Below, piece after piece: positions 33,057 through 43,450 of a stretch of 64,000 nucleotides of DNA. The DNA lies in contig JACCGJ010001312.1 of NCBI GenBank assembly GCA_013407085.1, positions 1 through 64,000 of the forward strand, read 5' to 3'. A model generated the notes under the pieces. The model saw only the letters and a list, made by a program, of their open reading frames with translations. It made no database searches and was not told where the DNA came from. Source of the DNA: Atriophallophorus winterbourni. Taxonomy: Eukaryota > Platyhelminthes > Trematoda > Plagiorchiida > Microphallidae. The position numbers and the translations under genes were made by a program. Numbering within the stretch: the first letter of the stretch is position 1; every line of letters starts with the position of its first letter.

Positions 33057-33741
33057 ACATTGAACATTCTGGTGTTAGTGTATCACTGAGAAACGTACTC
33101 GGTAGCACGAAATAATACATTGAAGTAAGGGGTGTTTCGTTACAGGCAGTCCTTTTATAAGGTGCTATGGTAATACACCGTGACTAAATTTATACTATGG
33201 ATATCGGGTGCATTAATAAACGCTAACTCGGTAATGATGACAATGAGTTCAAAGAATTCCATTTAAAACATTAATGCACTGAGGCACACTCATTGCGACC
33301 TTCATAATCTTCTACCGATTGCTTATAGTTTGTTCGACAATTAATGTTCTGATTTTCGACACTGATTGTAAACAGACGATCATGGGATGATAATTTTGTT
33401 TGTGTGATGAACTCGCTGTAGATGTTTGTGTTGGCAAAGAGGCGAGGCTTTAATATCGCGGTACAGCTATCAAAATTATGCTTTCATTAATAATATTTAC
33501 TTGTAAATTAATGTTGACGCGTTAATTTTAACCGTTCATAATGCAGTTAAAAGTGCATTTGTCTCGACCCGCAGGTCTGCAGCAATTTCACACTAAAGAG
33601 TGGTGAAATAACGGGCCATTTAGTAAACGCCATACCTGTCAGTCGCAAATAATAAATGAGTATCACAAAAAGCATTCTTCAAGTCATTTATTTGGAGGGA
33701 GATTCATAAATTGTTATTCAAAGCCAATCAAATGTCGAATC

Positions 33742-33744
<3 letters not shown>

Positions 33745-33807
<63 letters not shown>

Positions 33808-33815
33808 AGAGAGAG
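33745..33815. repeat. (AT)n(GT)n(GA)n compound microsatellite
   Basis: About 22 AT units, 10 GT units and 4 GA units in a row. Confidence 0.97.
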
Positions 33816-33819
33816 TGTG

Positions 33820-33890
33820 TCCTCATGCGAATATCCTATGGTGTTGTATATCTATCGGTTTTTTACCATTAATTCTTGAATCCTGCATTT
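33820..33890 (+). mobile_element. CR1-like LINE tail remnant
   Basis: ATCCTATGGTGTTGTATA, then TTTTTTACCATTAATTCTTG, ending CTTGAATCCTGC: the terminal block found on every CR1 copy here. No RT remains. Confidence 0.6.
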
Positions 33891-34041
33891 GATAGTCTTT
33901 ATAAGCACAGGTGATTCGTCTCAAATATCTGCATGTTGAGTGTCACTGAAAAAACTTGAATGCCTGGCAAATTTAACTGTATTATTTCGTTCTACAGAGT
34001 TTGTTTCTCAGTGATACACTAACACAAAAATGTTCAACATT

Positions 34042-34569
34042 AAGGTTCCCAACACATGGTTTCAACAAGTAACATACTATTCGTTGAAAAATGTTAAAGA
34101 AAAGTTTGCGAGAATTTTCTCTTCAATTAAAGCATTTAACTCGAATAATCTACAAAAAGATTTCTTTCATTTATGAATACTAATTCACCAGTTCTACTTT
34201 GGTAGGTCCTAAATGTTTGCATTACTGATGCTACTTGCTACACAGGTAAGTTAAATTACGTTGAGTATCGTTAAAATCCATTTTTTAGTTGATATTGTTT
34301 ACTTCTAAAAATAGCTGGACAATTAAAAGTTGTGGATAACTGAGAAGTAAACCTATTCAATCTATAATCTATACCACTATTTTTCTACCGGAAACAAACG
34401 TATCAGTATTTTCTGTATGATGTCACAGATGTTGTCAGAAAGACGATTTAAAAAGTCATACCAGATCATTTTTGATGCAATTTATCTCGAAATCATGAGC
34501 GTAATATTTAGCGTAAGCTGCAGTGCTAGACCTATCGAAATATTTTCAGGATGTTGAACAATTAAGTCT
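34042..34569. other. No gene seen
   Basis: AT-rich, unassigned. Confidence 0.4.
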
Positions 34570-35470
34570 TCATTAGACGAATTGGACTGGAGTTTCACTC
34601 TCATTCGTGGTGACCACAATTTCACATCCTCTGTTCCCCTGTTTGCCAATGTTTAATCTCACTTCTTACAGCCTCAGTTATCGTCCACCCTTTGGCCGAT
34701 CACGGTTTGTACTTAATATTATCATTTCCTTAATCACAAACTTTCGATTAATATGCATGACATTACCATCCGGCACAACACAAGAGCAAAAAATACCGAC
34801 GACGATTATTGCAAACGCTTAATCTTGCGGGTTTCGGATTGGTTGCATTCGAACGGTTCGATCGCTAACATCTTTGGGACTATGATTAGATGGACAACGT
34901 CAGCCGCTATCAAACGAGATGCAATTCGTCTGTCACACGATTCCTACGTGGCAAGGGCTTGAATTGGGACGATTGATGGGAAATAGATTGACAAATCATA
35001 TCGAATTGACAATCGGGTCAGACATGTCGAGGATCAGTGTTGTGATTGTTTGTTTTGCCTATATATGATGGACGTGCGTTTTGCTATTTATCTTGTGCGT
35101 AATAAACGCCTTTGAGAAATCGGCTTCTCTTGTGTTATGGGATTCTTGGATGAACGCGACTGGCGTTGAACGGGTTGACCTCAGGGATGAATCGAGACAC
35201 AATGGAAATGCGTGGGTTCAACGCGGGGAGACAACGTGGCTATTGCTGGACCGTTTACTTGAATGTTGAAATAATTGGCCAGATGTTTTCCAGCTGCCAT
35301 TTTCGGCCTCTCTTTAACCCAAACGCTACAATTTGAGTGATTTGAATGCCCGCCCAGAACTGAAGAATTTGTCAACATCGGTTGTGGTCAACCAACCGAT
35401 CAGGTCTCGGTGCCAGGTCTTCCGATTGGACACATTGTAAGCTAACAGCGTTTGAATCCCGTCGACAGAC
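34570..35470 (-). repeat. Repeat family R1, longest copy, with a ruined hammerhead end
   Basis: About 900 bp on the minus strand, starting GTTAGCTTACAATGTGTCC (near 35443) and ending beyond 34605 with AATGAGAGTGAAACTCCAGT, a degenerate hammerhead 3' half (GAAACTC then CCAGTCC). In between it is collinear with copies at 730-1150, 5690-6530, 9045-9205 and 53190-53450. Before the hammerhead remnant it reads GTGATCGGCCAAAGGGTGGA, matching the tRNA-like head region of copy C (GCGATCGGTCAAACGGTGGA). No protein is encoded. Confidence 0.7.
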
Positions 35471-37380
35471 TGAAGTTATACCGATATGAATATCCTGGAG
35501 TATCTGATACTGATGATTAGTTATTTATTAGCGTTTGTCCCGATTAGGATATCGTATGCGTTAGTGAGAACTGTTTACAGACTTCTCTCAATCTTCGTGC
35601 ACATCTGAAGCCAGGAACCCGTACTTCGTAAGAAAGAGTCAGTGTTCACAAAATTATCCTTCATGCGGAACCAGTCCCTAATTAACGACGTCGTCGAAGC
35701 GATCAAACAAACAACTGCTTTTCAATCATGATGGTCTATGTAGAAGCGTTCAGATTGCGTACGATGTGGTCGACCCATGCGCGTAATCTAGTGCGTTTTG
35801 AGACATAAATGAAAGCAACTTGTTTGCTCGTTGAGCAAGTCGCATTAAAGTAAATATAACAAATCAAATGTGAATCAATTACCGTTACATTAACACAGTT
35901 ACTACACAACACGCAATTAAATCAATAATATTTAAAGAATGGCCTTAACACAGTGTCTATCACCGATAGAAGTATTCAAACGATTTAATATGCTCTTCTA
36001 TGCCTTCACACATAACGTTCACCGGTATTAATAGCTCATTTAAGAATATATTGTATGAACATTAGATTTTAGTTAGTGCTTAAATGATGCAAAAAAGGGC
36101 CATTATTCGAAATGTTTCGATTCTGAACAGTGTTAAAACAGTAAACACCATCTCCTGTTTATCAGTTAAGGTGTAATACTCAGTGGATATGAGCATATAA
36201 ATTTGTAAATATTTTATACACAAATTAATACTCTTTAGAAATTGTATAACTGTTACATTTGCACAGGAAACTTCACAAATTTTAGGCATTATTTAGCAAC
36301 TACGTGAAGTGCATCATGATTTTTCGCAACAAGCAACAGAAAGTGCACCGGGGAGACTTCATATTCCGGAGATATCTAACTAATGCTTCATATCATCCTG
36401 TCTGTAAGATTCCTCCAATACATGGTTACCGTTATGTAGCAAAGTAGGTAAAAAAATTCTAAATCAAGGGGATCTTAAGTTTGACTGTCTACCAAAATGC
36501 CAAAGAGCCGAAGAACCGTAAAATGACAATTCATTTACAATCGATTTTTCGAGGTCATTTCAAGAGGATGAGCAATGAATTTATAACACAAAGAACCAAA
36601 GTTTATAAAATGTTTCCAAATCAGTAGAGTATTAAACATTTTTCTAGTTCCAGCCGATCAGTGATTTTGGAAGATGTCATTGATTACTAGCAGTGCCAAA
36701 TTACATTTGCGCCGTGTAATTAAGATATTGCTACTTTACCAGGCAAAAATGAACTTTCTTAGCACCTCGACGCCAGCTCCACAGAAAACGTATACTCAAC
36801 GTTGTCAACCTGAAAGAACTGTCTAAATATGAGCGCTTCACAGACGGCTCTAACCTGATATTGTGGGTCAATATTGTTTTAGATTGGAACAGTTACTTTT
36901 GTCAGTTTTATTCAGATGTGTTATTGATTTCTGACGGGAGCAAAAATCAAGTCCAGTTTATTCAGTTGAGGCTTATGTGAACCACGAATTCAATATTCTT
37001 TGATTATACATGTGTATACCAAAAGTGATTTATGAATCGTCTAATTAAGCAAGCATGGCAGATCCAGTAACTCTGGTAGAAAACTCTTGAAATACAGACA
37101 CCTATGCTAACGAAATGGTTATATATTACATATATCACCACTTTCTGACTTCAGTGGAAAACAAGATATTTGAAACATCTTTTTCCATTGAACAAGGAAA
37201 CATGTATATATACAAAAACCGGAAAGTCAACAATCTTTTGATTTCAAATGGGTTTTAAGGATTTGGATGCATTTGAAGAGTGTAAATTTCAATGAATCGG
37301 GTTTCGCAAGGTAACTCGAAGAAAATCATGATCCATGAACTGGATCTCATCTCGAAACACCTAACGTTCATAGCTCTCGC
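35471..37380. other. No gene seen; 3' flank of the Caskin-like gene
   Basis: No domain or repeat recognised. The 3' UTR of the minus-strand gene should lie just below 37381. AATAAA on the minus strand (TTTATT at 36957-36962 and 36907-36912) are candidate polyadenylation signals, not proven. Confidence 0.45.
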
Positions 37381-37469
37381 TCAATCGATTTCCCGGTTCG
37401 ACAAATTTTTACTCAATGCATCCAGCATTTCTCTCAAATCGTTCATATCTTCGAATTCGGCGTCGTCGT
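37381..37469 (-). CDS. Caskin-like gene, last coding exon
   Basis: On the minus strand a pyrimidine-rich acceptor (TTTTTTTTTCATTTCTCAG, then AG) leads into codons DDAEFEDMNDLREMLDALSK, then NLSNREID and a TGA at 37383-37381. With the acceptor at the second AG the exon starts at 37469 and joins the previous exon in phase 1. The first AG (exon start 37471) would shift the frame to an early stop. The acidic, leucine-rich end resembles the short conserved C-terminal helix of Caskins. An additional small exon between this and 41693 cannot be excluded. Confidence 0.6.
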
Positions 37470-37639
37470 CTCTGAGAAATGAAAAAAAAAACAATTTTGT
37501 AACAAATTGAGACCACAATTTTTTAAAACAAGCAGTTAAGTAACAGGATTTCAAAGGTGTAGCATAGTCTATGTTATTACTGTTAATCAGGTAAGTTTAT
37601 TGGGTTGTTGTTGGCATCCTTCTGTCGATGTCAACCATG
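37470..37639. other. Intron sequence, no feature seen
   Basis: Start of the last intron of the Caskin-like gene when read leftwards; only the acceptor tract is notable. Confidence 0.5.
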
Positions 37640-38149
37640 AATGTTCTACAGCTTTTCGAATGACGAAACCGTCCGATTCAGGAGGAACAATCTCTCCCGA
37701 AGCGCTTGCAACAATAGTCAGAACTCGGTCGATCGGCGTCAGTTGCACGCCGGTGGCGTAATCTGCGTTCAGCAGCCAAGAGCTGTATCTGCTCCGCCCC
37801 AGCTTGCAGACGACGCTTTACGCAATGTCACCAATGCGAGCGGTCAAGAGCAAGTTCTTCCCAATTTGCAGGGTCAATGCCACGAGCTTTCATATCTCTT
37901 TTGCAAAAGTCTTTGAACCGCAAATGCAGTCTGCCCAATGGTCAACTTCCTAGTTGCAACTCACTATAGAGTAGATCTCTCGGAATACGTCCATTTTCCA
38001 TTCTGTAAACATAACCAAGCCACCACAGGAGGCGCTGTCGTAGTAGGGTGAATATACTGTGAAGACAAGTTTTAAAGCTGTTCAGCATTAGTCACTCTGT
38101 CCATCAAGGATATGTTCAAGATACGACGGATGCTTCGTAGATGGAAAGC
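37640..38149 (-). pseudogene. RTE-like LINE copy C, 3' part
   Basis: Matches 7214-7570: on the minus strand the C-terminal region with the GHVYRMENGRIP-type segment (here near 38020-37960) and the following WE-LA-R block. It breaks at about 38149 where a plus-strand CR1 slice begins. The same element continues at 38953-39730. Confidence 0.75.
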
Positions 38150-38275
38150 ATTGTTACACTCCTTTCAGTGATCTTAAAAGTTATAGAGCGAATTGTATGC
38201 GAAAGAATTGTGAGTCATCTCGAAGCCCAAAACCTTTTGTCCAGAGAGCAACATGGATTTCGGAAGTCTCGTTCT
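38150..38275 (+). pseudogene. CR1-like LINE S, left slice
   Basis: Reads TLLSVILKVIERIVCERIVS and EQHGFRKSRSC, the RT region before motif A. It stops inside the HGFR...SC block where the RTE-like 3' end is inserted. Confidence 0.75.
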
Positions 38276-38757
38276 TGCTCTGTGCCACTCTCCGATCATA
38301 TATCCATGTGCCAGGTGAGATGGATGGGGCACGTTCTCCGTATAGATGAGCGACGCCTTCCTCGCCTAGCTCTTTTTGCTCTCGCTGGACCTGATTGAAA
38401 ACGTCGCCGTGGTGGACAAAGGAATACCTGGCGGAAGACCCTCAAGCGTCTAACAGCCCCACTAGCCATCGTGGGAACATCGCGCTTACCCGGGTGGGGT
38501 CCGAAGGACCGTGAAGATATGTGGCTGATAACACTCAGTGTGATGGCAAAAGAAAGGAACCAGTGGCGAGAATCCTGCCGTGCTTGTGTTCCCGTTTATC
38601 AATGACCCTCCCCCTCCCTTTTTCCAAAAAAGACAAAAAAAGATCAAAAACGGCATGTGTAAACAGACAGACAAAAAAATCCCCCCTCTTTTTTTCTTTC
38701 ATCATGTACCTTCGTCATGGTATACTTGTTGGCACGTCGTCTGTAAAGACTTGTGTG

Positions 38758-38806
<49 letters not shown>
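38276..38806 (+). mobile_element. RTE-like LINE 3' end with (TAA)n tail, inserted in LINE S
   Basis: Reads LSDHISMCQVRWMGHVLRID, stop, RLPGWGPKDRED and MAKERNQWRESCRACV, the same family as 1234-2460. A 3' UTR with A-rich and T-rich runs follows, then 16 TAA units at 38758-38806. The trinucleotide tail directly followed by LINE S codons shows a simple 5'-truncated insertion. Confidence 0.82.
38758..38806 (+). repeat. (TAA)n tail microsatellite
   Basis: Perfect trinucleotide run of about 16 units. Its position at the end of an RTE-like 3' UTR identifies it as the element's tail. Confidence 0.97.
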
Positions 38807-38807
<1 letters not shown>

Positions 38808-38952
38808 CCTACTGGTGACACTGAATGACTGGACGCAGGCAGTGGATGATGGTGGTTGCGTGCATGCGTGTTACTTGGACATATCAAAGGCGTTTTACCG
38901 CGTAAACCATTCTATACTCCTGAGCAAGCTGCAAGATGCTGGTATTAATTCA
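38807..38952 (+). pseudogene. CR1-like LINE S, right slice
   Basis: Reads LLVTLNDWTQAVDDGGCVHA, CYLDISKAFYRVNHSILLSK, KLQDAGINSA. It is continuous with the left slice if the insertion is removed. It lacks the rest of the RT and any 3' tail. Confidence 0.75.
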
Positions 38953-39730
38953 GCTTCCGTTCGTGGTTTAGGTTTCATTGCCATGCAGTAAAGCATTTAG
39001 TACGCACGCTCTGTATACCATCATCTTTGTCTTTACTGTCAACTTGCAGTTACCCCAAACACGAGAGTTCAATCGGGACAAAATGACAGCTGCTCTCCCA
39101 ATCCGCTTATAAATCTCCGTGTCTATCGAGAGGTTATCCGCAATAGTTGAACCAAGATATGTGCAATGATGAACTGGTTCAAACTGACAGTTTCCAACAA
39201 TGATGATTGGAGGCGATACAATCCCTTGATTAAGGACTTCGGTCTTGCTCATGCTGATTGTTATCCAAAGTCTTTGCATTCGGACGAAAAACACTCCATT
39301 AGCGACTGGAATGTTCTTTTTGGGAGTTAGCAATAAAGGCTGCATCGTCGTTAAACAACAGGTCATTGAATAGCAAATCTCGTGTCTTTATTTGTACTCT
39401 TCACCAGTTCAGGTTGAAAAGCTTGCCTTCTGTTTTCGTCCTAAAAGCGTGCTTCAGAAGCAGAGCAAAGAAAATGCCGAACAGCGTGAGAGCAAGCGCA
39501 TACCCTTGCATGGGCGAATTTCAAAGGCTTCTGGACTGAAACCGTTAAAATGGACTGAGCCCTTCATGCCAGAGCGGAACGAAATAACGAGTTTGAGTGC
39601 TCTTGGGGGCCAACCTATCAGATCAAGCATTTTGAAAAGATCCTCCCTGCTGTCGTAGTCGAATGCCTTCGTTAAATCAATAAAAACAGCGTATAATGGC
39701 ACATGCTGTTCCCGACACTTTTCTTGAGTA
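38953..39730 (-). pseudogene. RTE-like LINE copy C, RT part
   Basis: Minus strand: CREQHVPLYAVFIDLTKAFD (motif A, near 39710), MKGSVHFNGFSPEAFEIRP, a gap over the catalytic box, SMSKTEVLNQGIV, HHCTYLGSTIADNLSIDTEI and MVYRACVLNALLHGNET. It belongs to the same family as copy B (7214-8330), but the YADD box is not readable. Confidence 0.82.
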
Positions 39731-41019
39731 ACCGCAATTTTCGATTTATTTCACAGTTTTTAAACTCCCAGAACTAGAACACCAACGTCTGTGTATTTAA
39801 TCAATTAAGTACAACTCAGTAATTCGCATACATTTGGACCAATAAGTAAAGCGTAAATCGAACCAGATCGATTGACGCATGACAAATGCCCAAAGTGCGC
39901 GTTAGCTTGCACACGTCCGCTGCTCGACAGCAACAGTATATACATACAAATATCGTGTCAGAATAACAATCTACTAGTTTAAACTGATGTAGAATTTTGC
40001 CAACTCGCTCCTTGATATCGAATTATGTTCCTCCATACATGAGTAATATAGCGTTTACGAAAATAAGCATGACGAGCTTTATAACATATATTTCTTGTCA
40101 GACCAGTATAAAAAGCTGCTTACGTGTTTGGAAGGCGCAGTGTTTGATAAGCAATCTGACCTAAAATTAAATGAAAGAGTTTGCGACAATAAATTTTAAA
40201 TATACAATCTCACGTGTGTACAAAATTTAATCGTTATCAGTCTTCAAACTACATCCGGGACAAATCTGAAATAGTTCAATCAAAATGCATGTGCTGTCCA
40301 AGCGGTTTGTGCATTTCTGACACCCAAAAGATAATTGGTCAACGCGCGAATACCAAAACACCAGAGCACACATATTTGTGAAATGTTCATTACGTCTGTT
40401 GCAAAGAATCACTTACAAATAACATATTGATACAAAACACCTTTCAATGCAAAAAAAACATCGGTCAATTAAAAGCATCTTCATTTGTTGACCATGAAGG
40501 ACAATTGATTCAGTGTTTAAAAATCGTGTTAAGCTCTACGAAACCTGTGTTCACCGAGCTTGCGTAGTTATTGTTGCACGTTTCGCCATCAGGCTAGATG
40601 ACATCATCAGCAAAACTTCTTTCGAAGCACAAGTTGAACACCATCCACATCCTGAGCTACGAATATTTTCCTCTATTGTTCTACGAAACCTATTTAGCAG
40701 TGCCATATCTTCAGGTCACATGCCCACTTGGTAGACGAAATTGCAAATATCTAGTGCAATTATTCCTGCGTCCACAACCCCAGTCACTTCGAATCAAACG
40801 CTTCAATGATTTCATTCCAACTTGGTTTATTCGTAACTTAATCACATCGTAGGTCATTTATCCCATTTGCTTCACGACATGTTTGCCCAAGGGAACTGCT
40901 TATTTAACAATTACGGTCCAATTTATCTCTTTGATATCATGTATACATTTCCAGCGAATATTTTTCTTTTATGTGTAATTTGTACAGTATTCAAAGATAC
41001 AATTGTATGCCACTGTTAA
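39731..41019. other. Intron sequence, no feature recognised
   Basis: Several short frames without similarity. The segment 40520-40860 might be an old repeat; no second copy found here. Confidence 0.4.
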
Positions 41020-41350
41020 ATATGGTTCTTACAAATAACCACGATTTAGAAATACAGAATCACAAAGAGATTCTTGGTCAAGTACTCAAGGCGCATATAA
41101 ACGACCAATATATTTTGGTGCTCACATCCCTTTCCCTTACACACCACGACCGGTATTTGAACATCGTAGATTTTGTGAGAACCCTATTTAACAGTCGCAA
41201 ACAAGTATACCTTTGTTTACCAATATGCCACTGTTTCAAGACTAATTGAACCTGATCGTCCTCTCTCCACATGATGACGGCAAACAGCCGGAAACCGGTT
41301 GTGGTGTGTAAGGGACGGGAATGTGAGCACCATAATATATTGTGGAGTAT
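41020..41350. repeat. R2 inverted pair
   Basis: The left half (41060-41165) is antisense R2 (TGCTCACATCCCTTTCCC, then CACACCACGACCGGT). The right half (41215-41345) is sense R2 (GAAACCGGTTGTGGTGTGTA, then GGGAATGTGAGCACC). The two share the flank that ends in an ATATATT-rich stretch. The sense half holds the best-paired stem II of the family. Confidence 0.65.
41265..41306 (+). ncRNA. Hammerhead-like motif of R2 (stem II intact, core C changed)
   Basis: Helix I CTCCAC (41265-41270) with GTGGTG (41301-41306), five of six pairs; ATGATGA in place of CTGATGA at 41271-41277; stem II CGGC/GCCG with loop AAACA; GAAA at 41291-41294; palindrome ACCGGT; GTT triplet. The first core base is A, which should abolish cleavage. 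The base pair next to the core is C-G instead of the usual G-C. Confidence 0.45.
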
Positions 41351-41692
41351 TACATTTGTGTTTTGTAACATTGGTTCAAAGCTGAAATGTCAAAAAGTTG
41401 CTACTAAAGCTTTGTTCTTCCTTTTTTTCTAACTTCCTCGTGTTGGGTTTATTCGAACGACAATTACGAATTGCGCATCAATAGCCGATGATGTTCTTTT
41501 CGCATTCCGGTTCAAGAGAACCTGACATTCGAACAATATTTTCGAATTCTATCAGCATATCAGATTGTTGTAAGATTTAGATTGATGTAGACGGGATATT
41601 GGTGATTACTGCTATTGATTCTTGTCGGGTGCGAATGTTCTGCATCCGGTGAGTGATGCATTAGAGACAGTTCAGCTAAATTCGTAACTTAC

Positions 41693-42055
41693 TTGAATGC
41701 GAATCACTGCAAGTTTGTTCGGCTGACGATGCATCTGAATATGTCTGCATGGGATGTTTACATAAATCTGTAGTAAAAAACTTCGAGTCTTCTCTCTCGG
41801 TAAAAGCTAAACTTCTTCGATTGCTAAAATAAGTATAAGGCAAATGGTTTCGCGGAAGCATCTTCTCCAGCTTGGATTTGAATTCCAAACATATAGGATT
41901 GGTTGAAGAGGGGTTCTGGGACTTCAATGAGATTGTAGCGTCAGTCATATTGGGGCTGCTTGTCTCCACGTCTTGAAAGGCTGGAGGTGGCTCTGGAACT
42001 GGAATGTCGTCGTCCCATCGACATTTGCCAGATGAATCCGGTGGTTCAATGGAGC
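41693..42055 (-). CDS. Caskin-like gene, internal exon after SAM2
   Basis: A 363-bp exon on the minus strand. The acceptor TTATTATTGCAG precedes 42055 and the donor GTAAGT follows at 41692. It starts and ends in phase 1, matching its neighbours (135-bp exon before, terminal exon after). The protein reads SIEPPDSSGKCRWDDDIPVP, EPPPAFQDVETSS, CLEFKSKLEKMLPRNHLPYT, FTEREDSKFFTTDL. It has a proline-rich start and Ser/Thr-rich remainder with no catalytic domain. In vertebrate Caskins the segment after the SAM pair is long and proline-rich; here it is about 120 residues. Function is inferred from the gene context: a linker for partner proteins. Confidence 0.72.
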
Positions 42056-42099
42056 CTGCAATAATAAGGATAATAATGTGAAAATTAAACCACGTATAC
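42056..42099 (-). promoter_or_regulatory. Acceptor tract of the 41693-42055 exon
   Basis: ATTATCCTTATTATTGCAG on the minus strand ends at 42056: a pyrimidine-rich tract and AG directly before the exon. Confidence 0.6.
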
Positions 42100-42300
42100 A
42101 ATGTTATACTTAAATACCACTGTTGCAATGGGTGCGTACAACAAATCACGATGTTCAAACACAGAATCACATAGTGATTCGTGGTCAAGCACTCAAAACG
42201 CTTATGGATGACCAAAGTGATGTTTTGTTCACATCCCTTGTAATTACACTCCACCACCGGTTTTATGGCTGTTTGCCGTCATCAGATGGGTGTTTTATGA
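42100..42300 (-). repeat. R2 copy, antisense
   Basis: The reverse complement reads CATCTGATGACGGCAAACAG, then CCATAAAACCGGTGGTGG: CTGATGA and the CGGC half of stem II are intact, GAAA is mutated to TAAA. The flank matches the left half of the 41-kb pair. Confidence 0.55.
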
Positions 42301-42373
42301 AATTGATTGAGGTCTAAAGCTAATATGAATATGATAAAGTGTTTGTAGGCTAAGACAAGTCCTAATTTAGTGG
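42284..42373 (+). repeat. Direct repeat R3, copy 1
   Basis: ATGGGTGTTTTATGAAATTG, then AGGTCTAAAGCTAATATG to CCTAATTTAGT. Repeats at 43451-43540 with few differences. The 1.08 kb between the two copies is made of R2 plus two CR1 fragments. Confidence 0.85.
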
Positions 42374-42379
42374 CATTCA

Positions 42380-42525
42380 AGTATAAACTTGTTTACCATT
42401 CATCCACTGTTTCACTGTATCCACTGAAACTAATCTTACTGTCTTCACCTGATGACTGCAAACAGCCAGAAACCGGTAGTGGAGTGTAATTTCGGAGGAT
42501 GTGAGCAACACATCACTTGGTAAAC
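42380..42525 (+). repeat. R2 copy, sense
   Basis: Complete R2 layout: TTTACCATTCATCCACTGTT, GAAACTAATCTTACTGTCTT, the hammerhead-like core at 42443-42484, and GGATGTGAGCAACACATCAC. Confidence 0.65.
42443..42484 (+). ncRNA. Hammerhead-like motif of R2 (all core bases present)
   Basis: Helix I CTTCAC (42443-42448) pairs fully with GTGGAG (42479-42484, one G-U). The core CTGATGA (42449-42455) and GAAA (42469-42472) are intact. Helix III strands form the palindrome ACCGGT (42472-42477), with a GTA cleavage triplet ending at 42478. The weak point is stem II, where CTGC faces GCCA and only two pairs form in register. Known minimal hammerheads in retroelements also have short helix III; whether this one cuts is untested. 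Confidence 0.45.
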
Positions 42526-42594
42526 CAAGTATAATTTGCATCATTCAATTTCTGGAGCAAATCTTTCGTATTGCTTCCAATCTCCCGACCCACC

Positions 42595-43056
42595 GTCAAA
42601 ACCTTACCATATGAAGAACGTTTGAGGAGTCTCAATCTTTTCGACTTTCGCTGTCGTCGACTAAGAGATGACCTCATACTGATGTACAACATTATGCAAG
42701 TCCCTAACCATCCCTTGTCCAAACTTTTCACACGCTCTCCACCCCGTGCCAGTCGGAAACATGAACTTACAGTGCTTATTCCCACCTCAAGACTGAACTG
42801 TCGAAGATATTCGTATGCTGTACGTGTAAATTTCACATGGAACACCCTCCCCTCCATTGTTACACACTCTGCCAACCTGGATATTTTTAGAGCTAATTTG
42901 GACAAATACTTGAGACTTGATACGATTTACACGACATGAGTTTACCTGTTCTTCTTTTTTATTGTATATACCTCATAACTCCATCCTATGGTTATTGCTA
43001 AGCTAAGCGCTTTTTGGACCATTGCAACTTTGAATCACTTTGAATCACTTTGAATT
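42595..43056 (+). pseudogene. CR1-like LINE T (RT C-terminus and tail)
   Basis: LPYEERLRSLNLFDFRCRRL, DDLILMYNIMQVPNHPLSKL, SRLNCRRYSYAVRVNFTWNT, LPSIVTHSANLDIFRANLDK to a natural stop at 42939. A 3' UTR follows, ending in three copies of TTTGAATCAC at 43031-43053. The piece is open and clean, so a recent severely 5'-truncated insertion. Confidence 0.85.
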
Positions 43057-43064
43057 TAAAAACC

Positions 43065-43445
43065 ACATTCCCGATGAATCTGCAGCCAGTAGGTTTACGT
43101 AGTCCGTGTATACTTGCGGCGGAACAGTTTGCCGCCAGATATTGCTCCCTCGCTAAATAAACTGATCTTCATGCAAATACTACGTTCATTTATCTTTAAT
43201 AATATTGTGCTGGCTCCAGTTTACTGAAAAGCATTGGTGCTTCGTTTTACTCAAACAAACATGGAAACACAAATTTACCCAAACATATATTTCCGGTAGA
43301 AATTTTCCCTCTTCATTCATAATTGGAATTATTTTACTTCTCCGTCAAACCACATTGACGCAAACACGAATGTACGATCTGTTTAACATTTATACTTATA
43401 TACTATTTTATTGTATTTGTCGGAATTTACGCTTAGGGTTGGCTA
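43065..43445 (+). pseudogene. CR1-like LINE U (Q-subfamily 3' end)
   Basis: Starts CGATGAATCTGCAGCC, reads a decayed ...CILAAEQFAARYCSL RT C-terminus, then the 3' UTR shared with LINE Q (ATATATTTCCGGTAGAA, TAATTGGAATTATTTTAC). Confidence 0.7.
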
Positions 43446-43450
43446 TTCTA

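Larger units (their letters stand above)
33057..34041. mobile_element. Candidate TIR-bounded element, about 985 bp
   Basis: The left arm 33057-33120 and right arm 33978-34041 are inverted copies. Both contain GTGTTAGTGTATCACTGAGA (the right arm on the minus strand), then ACGAAATAATACA. They differ at about one base in six to seven. There is no coding capacity. The interior holds a compound microsatellite (33745-33815) and a CR1 tail (33820-33890). It could be a MITE-like non-autonomous DNA transposon; no target duplication is visible. Confidence 0.5.

Noticed and set aside
38521..38991. 156-codon plus-strand frame with an isoleucine run
   Set aside because: It joins an RTE-like 3' UTR, a TAA microsatellite and a CR1 slice; the isoleucine run is the microsatellite.
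42513..42905. 130-codon minus-strand frame
   Set aside because: Antisense shadow of the LINE T RT frame.
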